From Temnopleurus reevesii (Eukaryota; Echinodermata; Echinoidea; Temnopleuroida; Temnopleuridae), in assembly GCA_036244855.1 (NCBI GenBank), contig BQKZ01000009.1, positions 1-29,149 of the forward strand: DNA of 29,149 nucleotides. Reading direction: 5' to 3'. Made by a program: the position numbers and the translations under genes. Shown here one piece after another: positions 1 through 10,738 of the stretch (its first letter is position 1; each line of letters starts with the position of its first letter). The notes under the pieces are model-generated. The model was not told the DNA's origin. It was given only the letters and a program-made list of their open reading frames with translations, and ran no database searches.

Positions 1-142
1 TTTTATTGATAATTCATTTTGCAAAAAAAATAATAATAATGAATCGAAATGACATACACATATTCAGATAAAGAGCATATTACTTTTGGGAGTCTGGGAA
101 TCATCGTTCTTGTTTTTGCAATCTAACCGTTAAAGCTCTAGT

Positions 143-255
143 CACATAGAGCCCCGGAAGCAACACGATTCAACACGACTCTTTGTTCGGTTCACAGTCA
201 GCTGCATGCGAACGAAGAATCGTGTTGAATCGTGTTGCTTCCAGTGCTCTATGTG
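143..255. mobile_element. 113-bp near-perfect inverted repeat (foldback/MITE-like hairpin)
   Basis: The left arm 143-189 and right arm 209-255 are 47 bases each and match at 43 of 47 positions when one is reverse-complemented, leaving a 19-base loop. Each arm contains a direct doublet of CAACACGATT-like text. No clear target-site duplication was seen at the edges. A MITE is the likeliest identity; a long hairpin RNA precursor is an alternative. Confidence 0.7.
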
Positions 256-1380
256 TTGGGCTTAAGACAACGATTATCTTGATACCCGTATTGTCAGACA
301 CACCCTGGGAAGCAGCACGGGTGGGTATTACTTAAAGATGAGACGTGCAGTCATGACCCCAACAATGTTCGCATGTGACGCCAATAAAATATGTTAAAGG
401 CATTGTCACACATTGTGATTTTGCTATTTAAAAGATTATCAAATCAAGCTGTTTGACCAATTATATTACATTCAGATTTATGAAGAAAAACCACAGACGC
501 TTTGTTCCCGTACAGTGTGACTATGTAGATCATATTATGAAATTTAGGGTTCTTTTAAGCACTGGACGTTAAAAGAAACGTTTAGAGAAAGACAAACATT
601 TAAAAAATGGCCTGAGTTTAGTTGAAGAGGTTGCCAGGATATGTAAAAGGTTACAGGTCTTCCTCTCCCCAATTCTTACATTCATGAGAAGCTTCAACGT
701 ATCAATTGGGTTATACGTGATCACCTCCTAGCTTTACACAGGTTAAAAAACCGTGATGAATAAAGATTAGATGTTAAATATAACAATTGTGTGATGTTTA
801 AGGATTTATCCACTTCATATTTAACATCGTACGAAATGCATCGGAAAATTTTGATCAACATGTCTTCCCAAACAAAAGTTTGCAACCCCCCGCTGTGGGT
901 TGCGGGGCAAAAAAAAATACGTGTTTAAGAGGTTGGTGCGGGGGCGCCCCAGTACCTCATTTGAAACCGCCTCTAACATTCAGCACAAATTATCCTTCTT
1001 CATAGACTGGGGTGTATCGCAAAATTATGCCCGTCCTACTAATGAAAACAAACGCACGAGACGTGACTAAAACTATTAAGAGACTATGGGTGATTCATTA
1101 GACTGGTAGTCACTCTGATCCACTTAGCATTCAACCACGCCTTCAATAGACAGTCACTGTCAAGGCCGTTTATAAGACACTGAGAACGTGATCGTCTACC
1201 AGTCTCGTTTCTGGGTAGCGCAGCACGCCTATGTGAGTTGAAATTAAGACAAATTGCTTCTTTAAACACGCAATTTCAACATTAACATTTTTTTGCCAGG
1301 GATAGGCTGGATTCTCAAGGGTGTCCAAAAGTGGCTTATAGGTCTAAAAGTGAGAGAAAGAGTCAACCTTTTATCAGGAA
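256..1380. other. No gene recognised
   Basis: AT-rich unique-looking sequence. A small imperfect inverted repeat around 889-908 (TTTGCAACCCCCCGC/GGGTTGCGGGGCAAA) is the only structure noted. Confidence 0.5.
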
Positions 1381-1557
1381 CATGATATAAACTATTTCCT
1401 AAGAATAAAGTCGGTCATGGACAATGGATCCATGCTGCGTGTATTGAGCTTTGTGGACAAAACAATCAGAAGCCGGTTTCGATTTTTAATACCATAACAA
1501 AGAACCATTGAATTGGCGTTCGACTTAATATTTTACTGAAATAGTTTATATAGTGTT
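1381..1557 (+). repeat. Dispersed repeat, copy A
   Basis: This shares extended similarity in the same orientation with 24902-25054. Landmarks are CATRATATAAAC, AATAAAGTNGGTCATG, GTGGACA, AAGCCGGTTYCGATTT, AATTGGCGTTCGA and a shared end near ATAGTGTT/TCGTGTT. Copy A carries roughly 25 extra bases in its middle relative to copy B. It is probably an interspersed non-autonomous element; I do not recognise the family. Confidence 0.75.
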
Positions 1558-2486
1558 CAGGCTACATGAGACATGCGCTTGAGTGAATGGTGCAATTGTA
1601 ATGAATGTAATTTCAAATAAAATATACGAATTTTTAACATCAATAGAGCACAAAAATGTCGATGCAAGTATAAAAAGTGGGTTTTTTTTTTTAGCTTGTC
1701 TTGATCTTGATCTGTCTCCTGAGTATTTTTGTTGTTGTTTTACAAATAGATTGATTACCTTTGAATTTCGCATTCTTTTTCTAATCTCTCACACATCCAG
1801 TCTAGCTATACCAGTCTAACACCAGTCTAACCTTCACCCTTTCTTCATTTCCTATCCTCTCCATCCTTTTATCTTTATGCGCAAACAGTATTTCATTATC
1901 ATTTTCTCTATCAAAACCTTCGATTATGATAACCTAAAAATTGTCGGTATCCGAAGACTGATTCAATTACTGACACATGCTTTAAGCTTTTATGTCCATG
2001 AAACTGTATTCTCTATACAGTTAAGATATCAAAAGCCCTGTCGCCCAGTCAATGATCCTGTACCCTGAGCTACATTCCACAAGGGTCACGTGCTTTAAAG
2101 GTACACGATATTTTGGATAAGAAACCGGTTGGAGAAAATACGTTCATCATGTTCATGGGGTGAATAAAATGGAACTTATGAAGTTATTGAATATCACCAT
2201 GTAATTTCTCCGTGATGCCCATTGTGCTTTTCGTTAATATTAAGATGGCCACGATACCTTTCAAGCATCCTACACATTATTTATTCATTTTTAGTCATTT
2301 TGCCATAATTCTAAAATAGTTGTTGGGGTAAAAACTCATAACCTAACCATCGTTCTTTCTTGTATATTTTGTTCACATTGCACATATCATTATCAAATCA
2401 TTTCTGCCCTATTTCACTGTTTTACAAGCCGTTTGTTCAATTTTAAGTTAAAGAATTTTATGAAATTCACTTTTTATTAGGTAATT

Positions 2487-2640
2487 TGTGTGCATGTCTA
2501 TGTGTGCATTTGTTAGTGTGTATGTGGGGTTGTGTGTGTATGTGTGTATTTGTGTGTGTGCCTCTGTCAACCGGTGTTCTAACTGTCGTTTGTGTGTGCA
2601 TATGTGTGCGTATGCATGTAGGTGTATGTTTATTTGTCTA
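2487..2640 (+). repeat. TG-rich microsatellite (imperfect)
   Basis: Interrupted TGTGTG runs with GTATG and TTTG variants. Confidence 0.85.
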
Positions 2641-2740
2641 ATATCATTAGCTATCTAAAGTAGATATTAAGTTCTTAATAATATAATCAAAATTTTCATT
2701 TGGGATTATTCGTTCATTAAGCATATGCAAAGATTCATAC

Positions 2741-2760
2741 TATATATATATATATATATA
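2741..2760. repeat. (TA)10 microsatellite
   Basis: Twenty bases of perfect TA repeat. Confidence 0.95.
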
Positions 2761-4043
2761 TTAAGCTTTCTCGAATACTGCACAGAAGGCATTATGGAGA
2801 ACATGTATTGATTTTTAATCATTCACGCATTAGTAGACATACTTTGTAAAGCAAGATACCCCTTTTCGCGATATAAGTACTTCTTTTCTTTTGTAAGGTC
2901 TTAATTACAACCTTTCATGACACTTTAGCATATGATATATTTCCATTGTGTCTTCATGATAATGTCACTGGGTAATTACAAAGGCACGGTCCTTGCTAGG
3001 ATTTTCGTCAAAGCACCAACCTGAATTACCATAGGTGGTACACCTTAAGGACAACTGGTATCAACTCATAATCCCCTCTCATGCAGCAAGTAATATCTTC
3101 ATGTCCCTGCATACCTCACATGCAGGCTTTATTGAAACGCATGTCACATTATAAATAATGTAAGGAGGGAGTTTAGATAGGTGTAGAGCGCATTAGGGAC
3201 ATGAGAGGGGGAAGAGGGAGGGGTGGTGGGAAACTGATTAGACAACATACAGTGCTATATGATCTGATCTGATGGTGAAAACTTTTATAAGTCTTCTTTT
3301 TGCCTCCTTTATTGTGCTTTTTTAATAGTGATCAATTTGCAAATGTTTCTATGCTAATTTGATGGAATAAAATGAAATGAAAATAGAATTAGAACGCAGA
3401 ATGTGAACATCTGGAAAGCAGAAATGAATTAAGAGTTAAAGCTAAAATGGCAAATAGAAGGAAAATTTTAGGGTGGGTTTTCATGTTGGTTTTATTCTGA
3501 TTGTTGCTGATCTGTTTTGGCTTAATAGAAAAGGTAGAAAAATTGCATCAGGCAAAAAGAAAGAAAATTGTCAGAAAAGGATAGAGTTAGTGAAACGGGC
3601 AAACGAAAGCAAAACTGATTATGAACGAGCTAGCGGGATGAAAGGATTAAAAGGAACTAGATCAAGAGCGGGGAATATCGAAAAAAAAATGTTTTGTGAA
3701 ATGGAAGGGAAGGTAAGGGGGTCACATATATACCAATCTCTGTTCGACTAAGTATCAAATTTATCTTCAGAGGATTAGCAGAGAATCAAAAGAGTGGGAT
3801 GCGTAGAAGACTGATAGAAAACCATCGTTGAGAAAAGAAATGCAAGACTAACTAGTTTACTGTAACTACTCGAAGTTATGAGGGAGGCGGGTATGGAAGG
3901 CAGGATAATGGAAATTATATTGATGCGACTCCAACTCCTAGCTCAATAAATCATTATACGTCCTTAGCTTTAAGATGATGTCGAAGGGATAATCTCCTTC
4001 CACAGACCCCTTTGGCATTGGATGATATTTAATGAGAACTACA

Positions 4044-4303
4044 TTCTCTCCCCCTCCCCCCTCCACACATACAGACACTCTGTCTCTCCCTCTCTTCCCA
4101 TCTCTTTCACTTTCTCTCTCTATCCCTCTACCTCTCTCCCTCCTATCTCTCCATTATGTCCTTTCTCTCTCTTCTCTCTCTCTCTCTCTCTCCCTCTATT
4201 TCTCTCTCCTCGTATCCTCCCTTCCTCCCCATCTCTCTCTCACTTTCCATCTCTTTCTCTCAATCTCTCTCTCTCTCTCTCTCTATCTCTTCCTCTATCC
4301 TCT

Positions 4304-4342
<39 letters not shown>

Positions 4343-4436
4343 TCTCTCACTATCCATCTCTATCTCTTCCTCGCCCCCCTCTCCGCTTTCTCTCCCTTTC
4401 TCTCCCTCGCTCCCCATTTCTCTCCCCGCTCTCTCT

Positions 4437-4482
<46 letters not shown>

Positions 4483-4552
4483 ACCCTCTCTCATCATCAT
4501 CTTCTTCTTCTTCTACTATTACTTCTTCTTCCCCATCCACATCTCTCTCTAG
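4044..4552 (+). repeat. ~500-bp pyrimidine tract with internal (CA)n
   Basis: Almost uninterrupted C/T, mainly CTCTCT and CCCTCT, with a (CA)24-like run at 4438-4485 and short CTT/ATC repeats after it. The long open frames on both strands here are repeat artefacts. Such purine/pyrimidine mirror tracts can adopt triplex (H-DNA) structure in vitro; that is general knowledge, not shown here. Confidence 0.95.
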
Positions 4553-4559
4553 GGGAGGT

Positions 4560-5143
4560 GGGTCATGAGTGATGAATGGATGTTGCTGTATGATGTCTTA
4601 TCCAAACGGCATTCTCATATTGATTACGTTGTACATCAATCCACTGCTCATTAGGATATTATTCCTCTACTCTCCTTACACCGCTAAGTCAATCAATTAT
4701 GACGTCAACGAAATTGTCTAATTGTGTCTCCTCAAACGAACATCCAAACTGACTGCCCCCCCCCCCCCAAAAAAAAAATAATAATAAGTTAAGTAGTCAT
4801 AATATAAGAACGGATTTCTGTGCGAAAACTGCCATCAATGAAATTTGGATTGGGAAATATCGATTTGGAGTATCATAAAAGTGCATTAGATATAAATTTC
4901 AACAAATCACAGGAAATTATTTGGACATTATGAATAGATATGTGATTTCCTTTGTAAATGATATGAAATAATCGTAACCTGATAAATGATTAAGAAAATT
5001 TAGTAAATTTGCAATGAAATGATTTATTTATCAAAACTGTTATCGTTTAGATTTACTCAAAATTTTATGCGACGTTTTTAATTTCAAAGATGTAACAAAG
5101 AAATAACATTTGTTAAGGGATTAATGGATTTAACGGATTTAAC
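4560..5143. other. No gene recognised; one perfect CRE palindrome
   Basis: AT-rich sequence. TGACGTCA, the CREB/ATF consensus, occurs at 4700-4707; function is unknown and it could be chance. Confidence 0.4.
4756..4778 (+). repeat. C13-A10 homopolymer junction
   Basis: Thirteen C followed directly by ten A, then AT-rich text. A likely site of sequencing length error. Confidence 0.85.
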
Positions 5144-5380
5144 CGGTCATGTGTGGCTCAATGGTAGAGCGTTTGCCCCATGAACAGAAGGTCGTGGGTT
5201 CGATCCCCGGCCGAGTCATACCAAAGACTTATAAAAATGGGACCATCTGCCTTCTTGCCAGGCGCTCGGTATTTATGAAAGTAGACGGGTGATAATAACT
5301 TTATGTTATGCAGGGCCCGCTGGAAGAGCAGTTAGATTACAGCTGAATGTGGTTACCCTGGGTAAATAAGACATTATTAT
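5144..5380 (+). mobile_element. tRNA-derived SINE
   Basis: The head is tRNA-like: an A box TGGCTCAATGG at 5154-5164 and a B box GGTTCGATCCC at 5197-5207, spaced as in a tRNA gene, giving an internal RNA polymerase III promoter. The would-be acceptor stem ends pair poorly, and the sequence continues into a non-tRNA body with GCCAGGCGCTCGGTATT, GGGCCCGCTGGAAGAGCAGT and GGTTACCCTGGGTAAATAA, ending in ACATTATTAT. That layout (tRNA head, central body, short AT-rich tail) is a SINE. The body looks like those of deuterostome tRNA-SINEs, but I do not assign a named family. It is probably inactive. Confidence 0.8.
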
Positions 5381-6343
5381 GGAGAGTAATAGAACGAAAG
5401 AAAAATAAGAGAAGGGTGCAGAGGGGAAAGAGAAAAACATAAAGAGAGAGCAAAAATAAAATTTTCTTTCGCGTAGAAATTGCAGTCTGGTGTTCGTCGA
5501 CTCTGAAAAATCCGCATGAAATAATGTTCGCACTAATGTTTCGATGATTGAAACTACATGTACAGACACGTGACCCATAAAAGAGACAGAGAAGGAAACG
5601 GGGTAGAGAGAAATGGGAGTGAAAGGGACTAGATCGTTCAGTTATGAGACATTACGACAAGTCAAAAGTGCACTGAATTCATTATCAGGTATGATTGTCT
5701 GAGGCGTTGCTTTCTTCTAATAGCATTCCACGCCTGCATTGCCAAGTCCATCAACACCACTGTATATCACTGTGGTATATACGAACACGTTTATTGCGCC
5801 ACACGCCATTTGCTCCTGCGGCAATTATGCAGGGATGACGAGTCCTACTGCACAGAATAGACGTTAGACATGAAATGTATTAAAGGTGATGATATTATAA
5901 TTCTAACATTACATTTATTCAATATTATATAAGTTGAAGAACGCTCTTCGGAAAACCGATTCTTCAAGAATTCTATATAAATATATTCGGTATGTCTTCT
6001 AATCATCCTGAACAGCCAGTTTAGAAGCTCTTTAAATTCTTCATTAAACCATTCAAATTTAGCAAAAATGGGCCACTGGAAAACGCATATTTTCAAACAA
6101 ATCATTAAAAAATCAGATTTTCATCTTTCTAGGCGTGTATTCTGTGCAAAAATCTGAATAAATTTGGTTTAGATTCGAGGAAACTTGTCAAGAACAGACA
6201 GTGATCTATTGGCGTTGATTAGAGACGAGTATTACACTAAAGCATTGAATCTAAGCTCCATGGTTAACATTACATGAACAGAATCCGAACTATTGTGGGA
6301 CGGCGACAGCATTGAATAAAGAATACACGATTTTCTATTCCAA
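5381..6343. other. No gene recognised
   Basis: Purine-rich patch after the SINE, then AT-rich unique-looking text up to the LINE tail. The minus-strand open frame at 5845-6105 matches nothing I recognise. Confidence 0.5.
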
Positions 6344-6684
6344 TTTCAGATTTCAGATTCAGATATTTTTTATTTTTCACTCAAATCATAACAATTACAA
6401 TTTAACAAAAACTTACATGGATATAAAAGAAAAAATATAAGAATAAGATAAAATAACAAATATTAAATATTATGACAAATGGTACAAATATATAAACACG
6501 TTGCATTTGAAATTATAATGAGGAAAAACAGAGGCATCCAAAGAAAAGCTTAGCTTGTTTGGGTATGGATACCTCAAAATAACATTAAACTTAAATATAT
6601 TCTTATTTCTTTCATTTTATGTAATACTCAAAAAATTAATATCATGTTTATCTCATGTCTAATTGTAGGGAAAAAGTGAGGAGA

Positions 6685-6720
6685 AGAAAAAGAGAGAGAG
6701 AGATAGAGAGGGAGAGAGTG
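6685..6720 (+). repeat. GA microsatellite inside the LINE 3' UTR
   Basis: AGAGAGAGAG-rich run lying within the minus-strand LINE remnant. Confidence 0.85.
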
Positions 6721-6777
6721 AAGGGGTACAGAATACATGTGCAAAAGAGAGAAGGTGGTTGGTGCAGGCCGCTAAAT

Positions 6778-7084
6778 TTACAAATTATATGAAGATAAAA
6801 GGTGCTTTTTTAACTTAAATTTAAAGGTATTAAAAGTTATTGAATTTATTATGTTGCTACTTAGTGAATTCCAGTATTTTGGGCCGTAGAATGAGATAGC
6901 TTTTTTGTGCGAGAACTGTGCGTGTCCGAGGAAGAAGAAAGGAACGGGATTGTCGTGTAGGATAGTTATGAATGGCTCTGTTGCTTGTAAACATTTCCAT
7001 GAATGTACATGATGGGAGTTGTTGATTATTTAATTTAAACATTGAAGCTACATCAAAGTGCTGCGTGGCAATCCAGGTGCTTAA
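6778..7084 (-). pseudogene. Reverse transcriptase C-terminal tail, frameshifted
   Basis: This is the extreme C-terminus of a non-LTR reverse transcriptase, downstream of the catalytic domain. The first part reads VASMFKLNNQQLPS…IHNYPTRQSRSFLLPRTRT and the second AISFYGPKYWNSLSSNI…FKLKKHLLSSYNL-stop. Together they match the familiar HxYxTRxxxxFxxPxxRTxxxQxSixyxGPkiWNSLP pattern of CR1/L2/jockey-type LINE proteins. The two halves are in different frames. The switch falls in an A6 run in the minus strand (near 6907), consistent with one inserted A. This frameshift, plus the missing domains upstream, means the copy cannot make a working enzyme. Confidence 0.75.
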
Positions 7085-7702
7085 TTAACTTCATTGACAA
7101 GATTTCATTGGTAACCGATGACAACAGATTTACATGAGCAAGTAAGCACAATAAGTGATTTCGTCAATTTCTGAGGCTTGTATACATCAACGAGCAACGG
7201 TGCTAGAAGAATATAAGAAGGAACTTGAGTAACAAAGGTTACATCTATCCTTATCTCTGTATTGATATGAATTAATTGATTTGGAACAACTGAATAAACA
7301 TGTCATCAAATACCGACATCCGCTTCGAGTAAACGAAAGAGACAAACACACGTACGAAGCTGGTCCGATTAGATAACATGGAGAAAATGAAATTGTTCCC
7401 TCTGGACCGTCTAATGCTATGGACTAAATTTCCTTTAGGTGAATTGAATATACCTGTTTGTCAAGTCCATTGGCAGGAGGGCTCGGGCAAAGCTTATAAA
7501 AGTCTATATACCTGACATTACCATCAGGTATTACCACTATGGCGAAAATCATCCAACGGATGAAGAATCGCCAACCAACCCATAATAACTTTATGTTCAT
7601 CCAACATTCATTTAATGGTAGAAAACTACATTTGCACACATTTCGGTTATTGCTTACAACATGTTGTGTAACTCAGATATGCCAAAATAATAACCTCTAT
7701 GA

Positions 7703-7999
7703 AGTATTTTGGTAGAATGTAGTCCAGAATATTTCATTCAAATAATAATCTATTCTATCACAATTCATCTTGACACCAACGGTATCGCGATACTCCTAGC
7801 GTATTACGGTACCACACACACAAAAAAAACCCATAAGAGCACATACAGTACGCACTTCAATACACTGCCACACCATGAGGAATACGCACTGAGAGAGACT
7901 CTTGCGCTATTGGTCAACGAGGGGTTAACGGCTGTTTTGAATTTTGAACGCACGATCCATTTATTCGAGGCCCGAATAGAAGAATTATTATTGGAATAA
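7703..7999 (+). pseudogene. AGXT-like class V aminotransferase fragment (exon or pseudogene piece)
   Basis: The plus-strand frame is open from just after a TGA at 7700-7702 to TAA at 7997-7999 (98 codons). Codons from about 7855 onward read HFNTLPHHEEYALRE, then TLALLVNEGL, then FEARIEEL. This aligns without gaps to the segment of alanine-glyoxylate/serine-pyruvate aminotransferases that runs YHHTxPxxxxYALREaLALlxEEGL…RIEeLGLE. In that PLP-dependent, fold-type I family this is the region linking the large domain to the small C-terminal domain. The hydrophobic positions before YALRE are HHEE here, and the frame stops where the family continues into the C-terminal domain. There is no good donor before the stop. 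I found neither the PLP-lysine segment nor the C-terminal domain nearby. An acceptor-like CACATACAG lies just upstream at 7842-7850, with a poor pyrimidine tract. This is most likely a decayed or isolated copy; a diverged true exon is possible. Homology to the family is fairly secure, functionality is not. Confidence 0.6.
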
Positions 8000-10020
8000 C
8001 TATAAATGCGCCTATCATGACCAATCTGTGTGCTTAATTGATTGGTGATAAGTTCTAACATTTAGTACTCTTCAACTTAACACAACAATCTTGGAAAAAT
8101 CAAATTTTAGGCTGCAAAAGAAGTATTCTACCTTTAAGATACTAAAATAGACAAATAACATACTTTAAACGTCTCATCTAGATTTTTTAATGACAGGAAA
8201 CATTAATTTCATCAAAATGGCACAGAACTGGACATGAATGGTCAAACCTCTATATCAAAAGTATGTGCCGAATGATTTTGGCAATCAAGTTAGCTGATTC
8301 ATGTGTTGACAAGAGTGAAAATGGCATGGTGGCTGAAGTTGTAGGTTTTTAGCCAGTTTTAAACTGGTCTTGCTGTGTATTCTTTTTAACATCTTTCACC
8401 ATCTTTTGTCAAATCAACGTTGCACGTACATGTACTTGATATTACATATAAAAAGCTCACGATATTTTAATCGTTGTTGAAAAAAAATACTTTAGAATGC
8501 ACTTGGACTCCTTCTTCAATTAGATATTTGATTTCTTAACTTGTGTACATCGCTTGGTATGTTCAACTAGATTGGATGTGCTTTCAGCTCAGACTGTCTG
8601 CATAGGAGTAAATACCAATGATAAAATCTTTACATAATTTAAATTTGAGGTAAAGATGTTTAAAATCTTAACGATACGCCATCCACTGAGGCACTCTAGT
8701 TAAATTGAATCTAATGGATGAATTGTATGGAAGCAAGGATAATGAAAGTTTATAATATTGCTTATACGTGTTCATATATGAAATGTGTTTCAACGTTGGG
8801 ATAACCATTTTGTACCGCACTGATGGATTTCACGCACAACAGGGCTTTTTTGTATTCTTTAATTATACTATTGCCCTGTTATCACCTATATCGCTGAATG
8901 ATGATAAACCGAATACTACATTTCTAGTTTTAACAATTCAGGACAAAATTTGGACAAATTTAGTGAGCATTATTATTATGATTTCCTCTCAGAGATTTGA
9001 GTCCTACATTTACTACCTTTAACTCCACGTGGCAGCCATCTTGGAATGAGGCTTTGTTTTTGTAGGTATGACGTAGGTGATGCAGGTAAATATTTCACCT
9101 CGCTGATACGGAGGAATGTTCTAAGTGTCGGTTTCACGAGGCGGTACTTTATGAAGAATTTTCGGGCTTATTTTTCTAAAGTCAATAACCAAACACTCAA
9201 AACTGCAATGTGAGCTGAAGTGAAAATAAATATCGAATAAACACTCTTTACTTTATGACGTTGAGGTTCCCCTCAATGAAAATGGCAAAACTGCTCAGAT
9301 GTATTGGTATCATAAAGTTTTCATTTGTTTAATCAGGATATTTGAAATGAGTTATCCAATGATCAAAAGTTTTTTATCTAACTCTGCTTCAGAATTGAAT
9401 ACAATGCTTTTTAACGTTTAAGTGATAGAACTTTTATCAGTTTATGTAGGCACGATTGCGACCTTGCTCTATTTTTCAAAAGATCTATTTACTTCCTCAG
9501 AAGATTTATTTGATAGAAGAAACGTTACACGTGCATGACAGGCGACGTATCAAATTAAATCATCAAACCATTTCATCGGCTCCAGATCAAATGCTATCGT
9601 TCCTCTTTTTAAATGAAGGAGTAAACATTTACCCCATATTGAGAAGTATATTGTAAACTCAACTACTGTTTGTTCGTGCCACCGACGGTGTTATCAGTTT
9701 TAATATAACTGCTAGTTGAAATTTGTTCCAGTTGGTCAAAAGTCCACAGAAGTTGGCAATCTTTTAACCAGTAATAGTGAGGACATGCTGCCAACATTTT
9801 AAGAGTCTATAAAAGGAACCATGTCCAATTTGTCAAGATAGACCTACCGTTTGGATGTTGGAACCAATATTAGCCTTTTTCTTTAAATCCTGTTTTTTAA
9901 TTCATTATTTTTTCCTTTTTCTTTTTGTGTTGCGTCATCTTTGGTAGATATGAAAGCATTATAAGAGAATATATTTTTAATCATATAACTCTTTCTTTGA
10001 TAAGTGCTATCTTTTCTCAT
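8000..10020. other. No gene recognised
   Basis: AT-rich. A 15-base palindrome CCAGTTTTAAACTGG lies at 8353-8367. A motif GCCATCTTGG near 9034 matches the YY1 consensus core, with no supporting context. Continuation of the aminotransferase-like fragment was looked for here and not found. Confidence 0.45.
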
Positions 10021-10081
10021 CTACCTTTTTATTCTTCTTTACCAAATTATTATCATTTCCGTTCCATTTCACTATTCTATA

Positions 10082-10249
10082 ATGACCATGGCCCCCTTCC
10101 CTCGAAACCCCGGTCACCAATATATACAGACTACACCCGTATGCTCAGGTGTACATAATTCTATACCAACATCGTTTACCTCGAGAAGGGACTCTGAGCT
10201 AAATCCTCAGCTAAGTCTTGTTGGTGGAGATGCCACGTATACCATATAA
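10082..10249 (+). CDS. Hypothetical small ORF, tandem unit 1
   Basis: This is 55 codons from ATG to TAA. The peptide contains TTPVCSGVHNSIPTSFTSRR then DSELNPQLSLVGGDATYTI, aligning without gaps to the frames in units 2 and 3. I do not recognise the protein and see no signal peptide or membrane segment in the ATG-started version. The same frame is open further upstream with hydrophobic residues, which could be chance in a T-rich tract. Coding status is unproven: differences from the other units are often amino-acid changing. Confidence 0.2.
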   Translation: MTMAPFPRNPGHQYIQTTPVCSGVHNSIPTSFTSRRDSELNPQLSLVGGDATYTI

Positions 10250-10308
10250 AACTTTTTATTATTCTTAATGAAGTTATTCTCATTTCAGTTAAACCTCAGT
10301 ATTCTTTA

Positions 10309-10479
10309 ACGACCATGCAACCACCCCCTTACGGAGACACCCTTAACCCTCAACAGTCTACACCCGTATGCACAGGTGTGTATAATCTTATACCAACATC
10401 GTTTACCCCGCAAAGAGACTCTAAGCTACATCCTCCACTAAGTATTGTTGATGAAGATACCACGTATCCACATCTTTGA
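10309..10479 (+). CDS. Hypothetical small ORF, tandem unit 2 (ATG-equivalent is ACG)
   Basis: The position matching the unit 1 and 3 ATG is ACG here; the next ATG is two codons on (10315). The peptide reads MQPPPYGDTL…STPVCTGVYNLIPTSFTPQR, then DSKLHPPLSIVDEDTTYPHL, then TGA. It lines up codon for codon with units 1 and 3. AG-ending text just upstream (CTCATTTCAG and AACCTCAG) resembles splice acceptors, so an exon reading is possible. No family recognised. Coding status is unproven. Confidence 0.2.
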   Translation, partial: TTMQPPPYGDTLNPQQSTPVCTGVYNLIPTSFTPQRDSKLHPPLSIVDEDTTYPHL

Positions 10480-10567
10480 TGAGTCCAGTTCTACCTTTTT
10501 CTGGCCTACGTTTGTATTCTTCTGGACTAAGCTATTCTCTTTCCACTTCCATTTTCACAATTCTATA

Positions 10568-10738
10568 ATGGTCATGACCCCCTTTTCCCGAAACACCGTC
10601 AACCGCTATTTACAGTCTACATCCGTATGCTCAGGTGTATATAATCTTATACCAACATCGTTTACCCCACGAAGGGACTCTGAGCTAAATCCTCTGCTAA
10701 GTCTTGTTGATGAAGATACCACGTATCCCTATCTTTGA
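10568..10738 (+). CDS. Hypothetical small ORF, tandem unit 3
   Basis: This is 56 codons from ATG to TGA: MVMTPFSRN…STSVCSGVYNLIPTSFTPRR, then DSELNPLLSLVDEDTTYPYL. The stop codon sits at the same aligned position as in unit 2. The frame is open upstream to about 10445 through unit 2's 3' part and the spacer, in a different phase of repeat text. No known domain is recognised. Over the last ~40 codons I count roughly four silent and six or more amino-acid changes relative to unit 2, which is not a clear purifying-selection signal. Confidence 0.22.
   Translation: MVMTPFSRNTVNRYLQSTSVCSGVYNLIPTSFTPRRDSELNPLLSLVDEDTTYPYL

Larger units (their letters stand above)
1558..4043. other. No gene recognised apart from microsatellites
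   Basis: AT-rich sequence with a T10 run near 1682, the TG and TA tracts listed separately, and a purine-rich stretch at about 3350-3920. The open frame within that purine-rich part (3473-3751) has no recognisable domain. Confidence 0.5.
6344..7084 (-). mobile_element. 5'-truncated non-LTR retrotransposon (LINE) remnant, minus strand
   Basis: Read on the minus strand, this stretch contains the last ~100 codons of a LINE reverse transcriptase ORF (7084 to 6778), then a ~430-bp AT-rich 3' UTR with a GA/CT microsatellite. It ends in …GAAAAATAAAAAATATC followed by about three copies of ATCTGA(A). A short-repeat 3' tail of this kind is typical of CR1/L2/jockey-type LINEs. In-frame stops begin above 7084, so the rest of the ORF is missing, which fits 5' truncation during insertion. 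No target-site duplication was evident. The clade is not assigned. Confidence 0.75.

Noticed and set aside
3473..3751. 92-codon Lys-rich open frame
   Set aside because: Lies in purine-rich DNA that favours open frames; no family resemblance.
4022..4572. Overlapping Ser/Leu/Pro-rich and Glu/Arg-rich open frames on both strands
   Set aside because: They are translations of CT/GA and CA microsatellites, with no sequence complexity.
5144..5222. True tRNA gene
   Set aside because: A and B boxes are present but acceptor-stem pairing is poor and the sequence continues into a SINE body.
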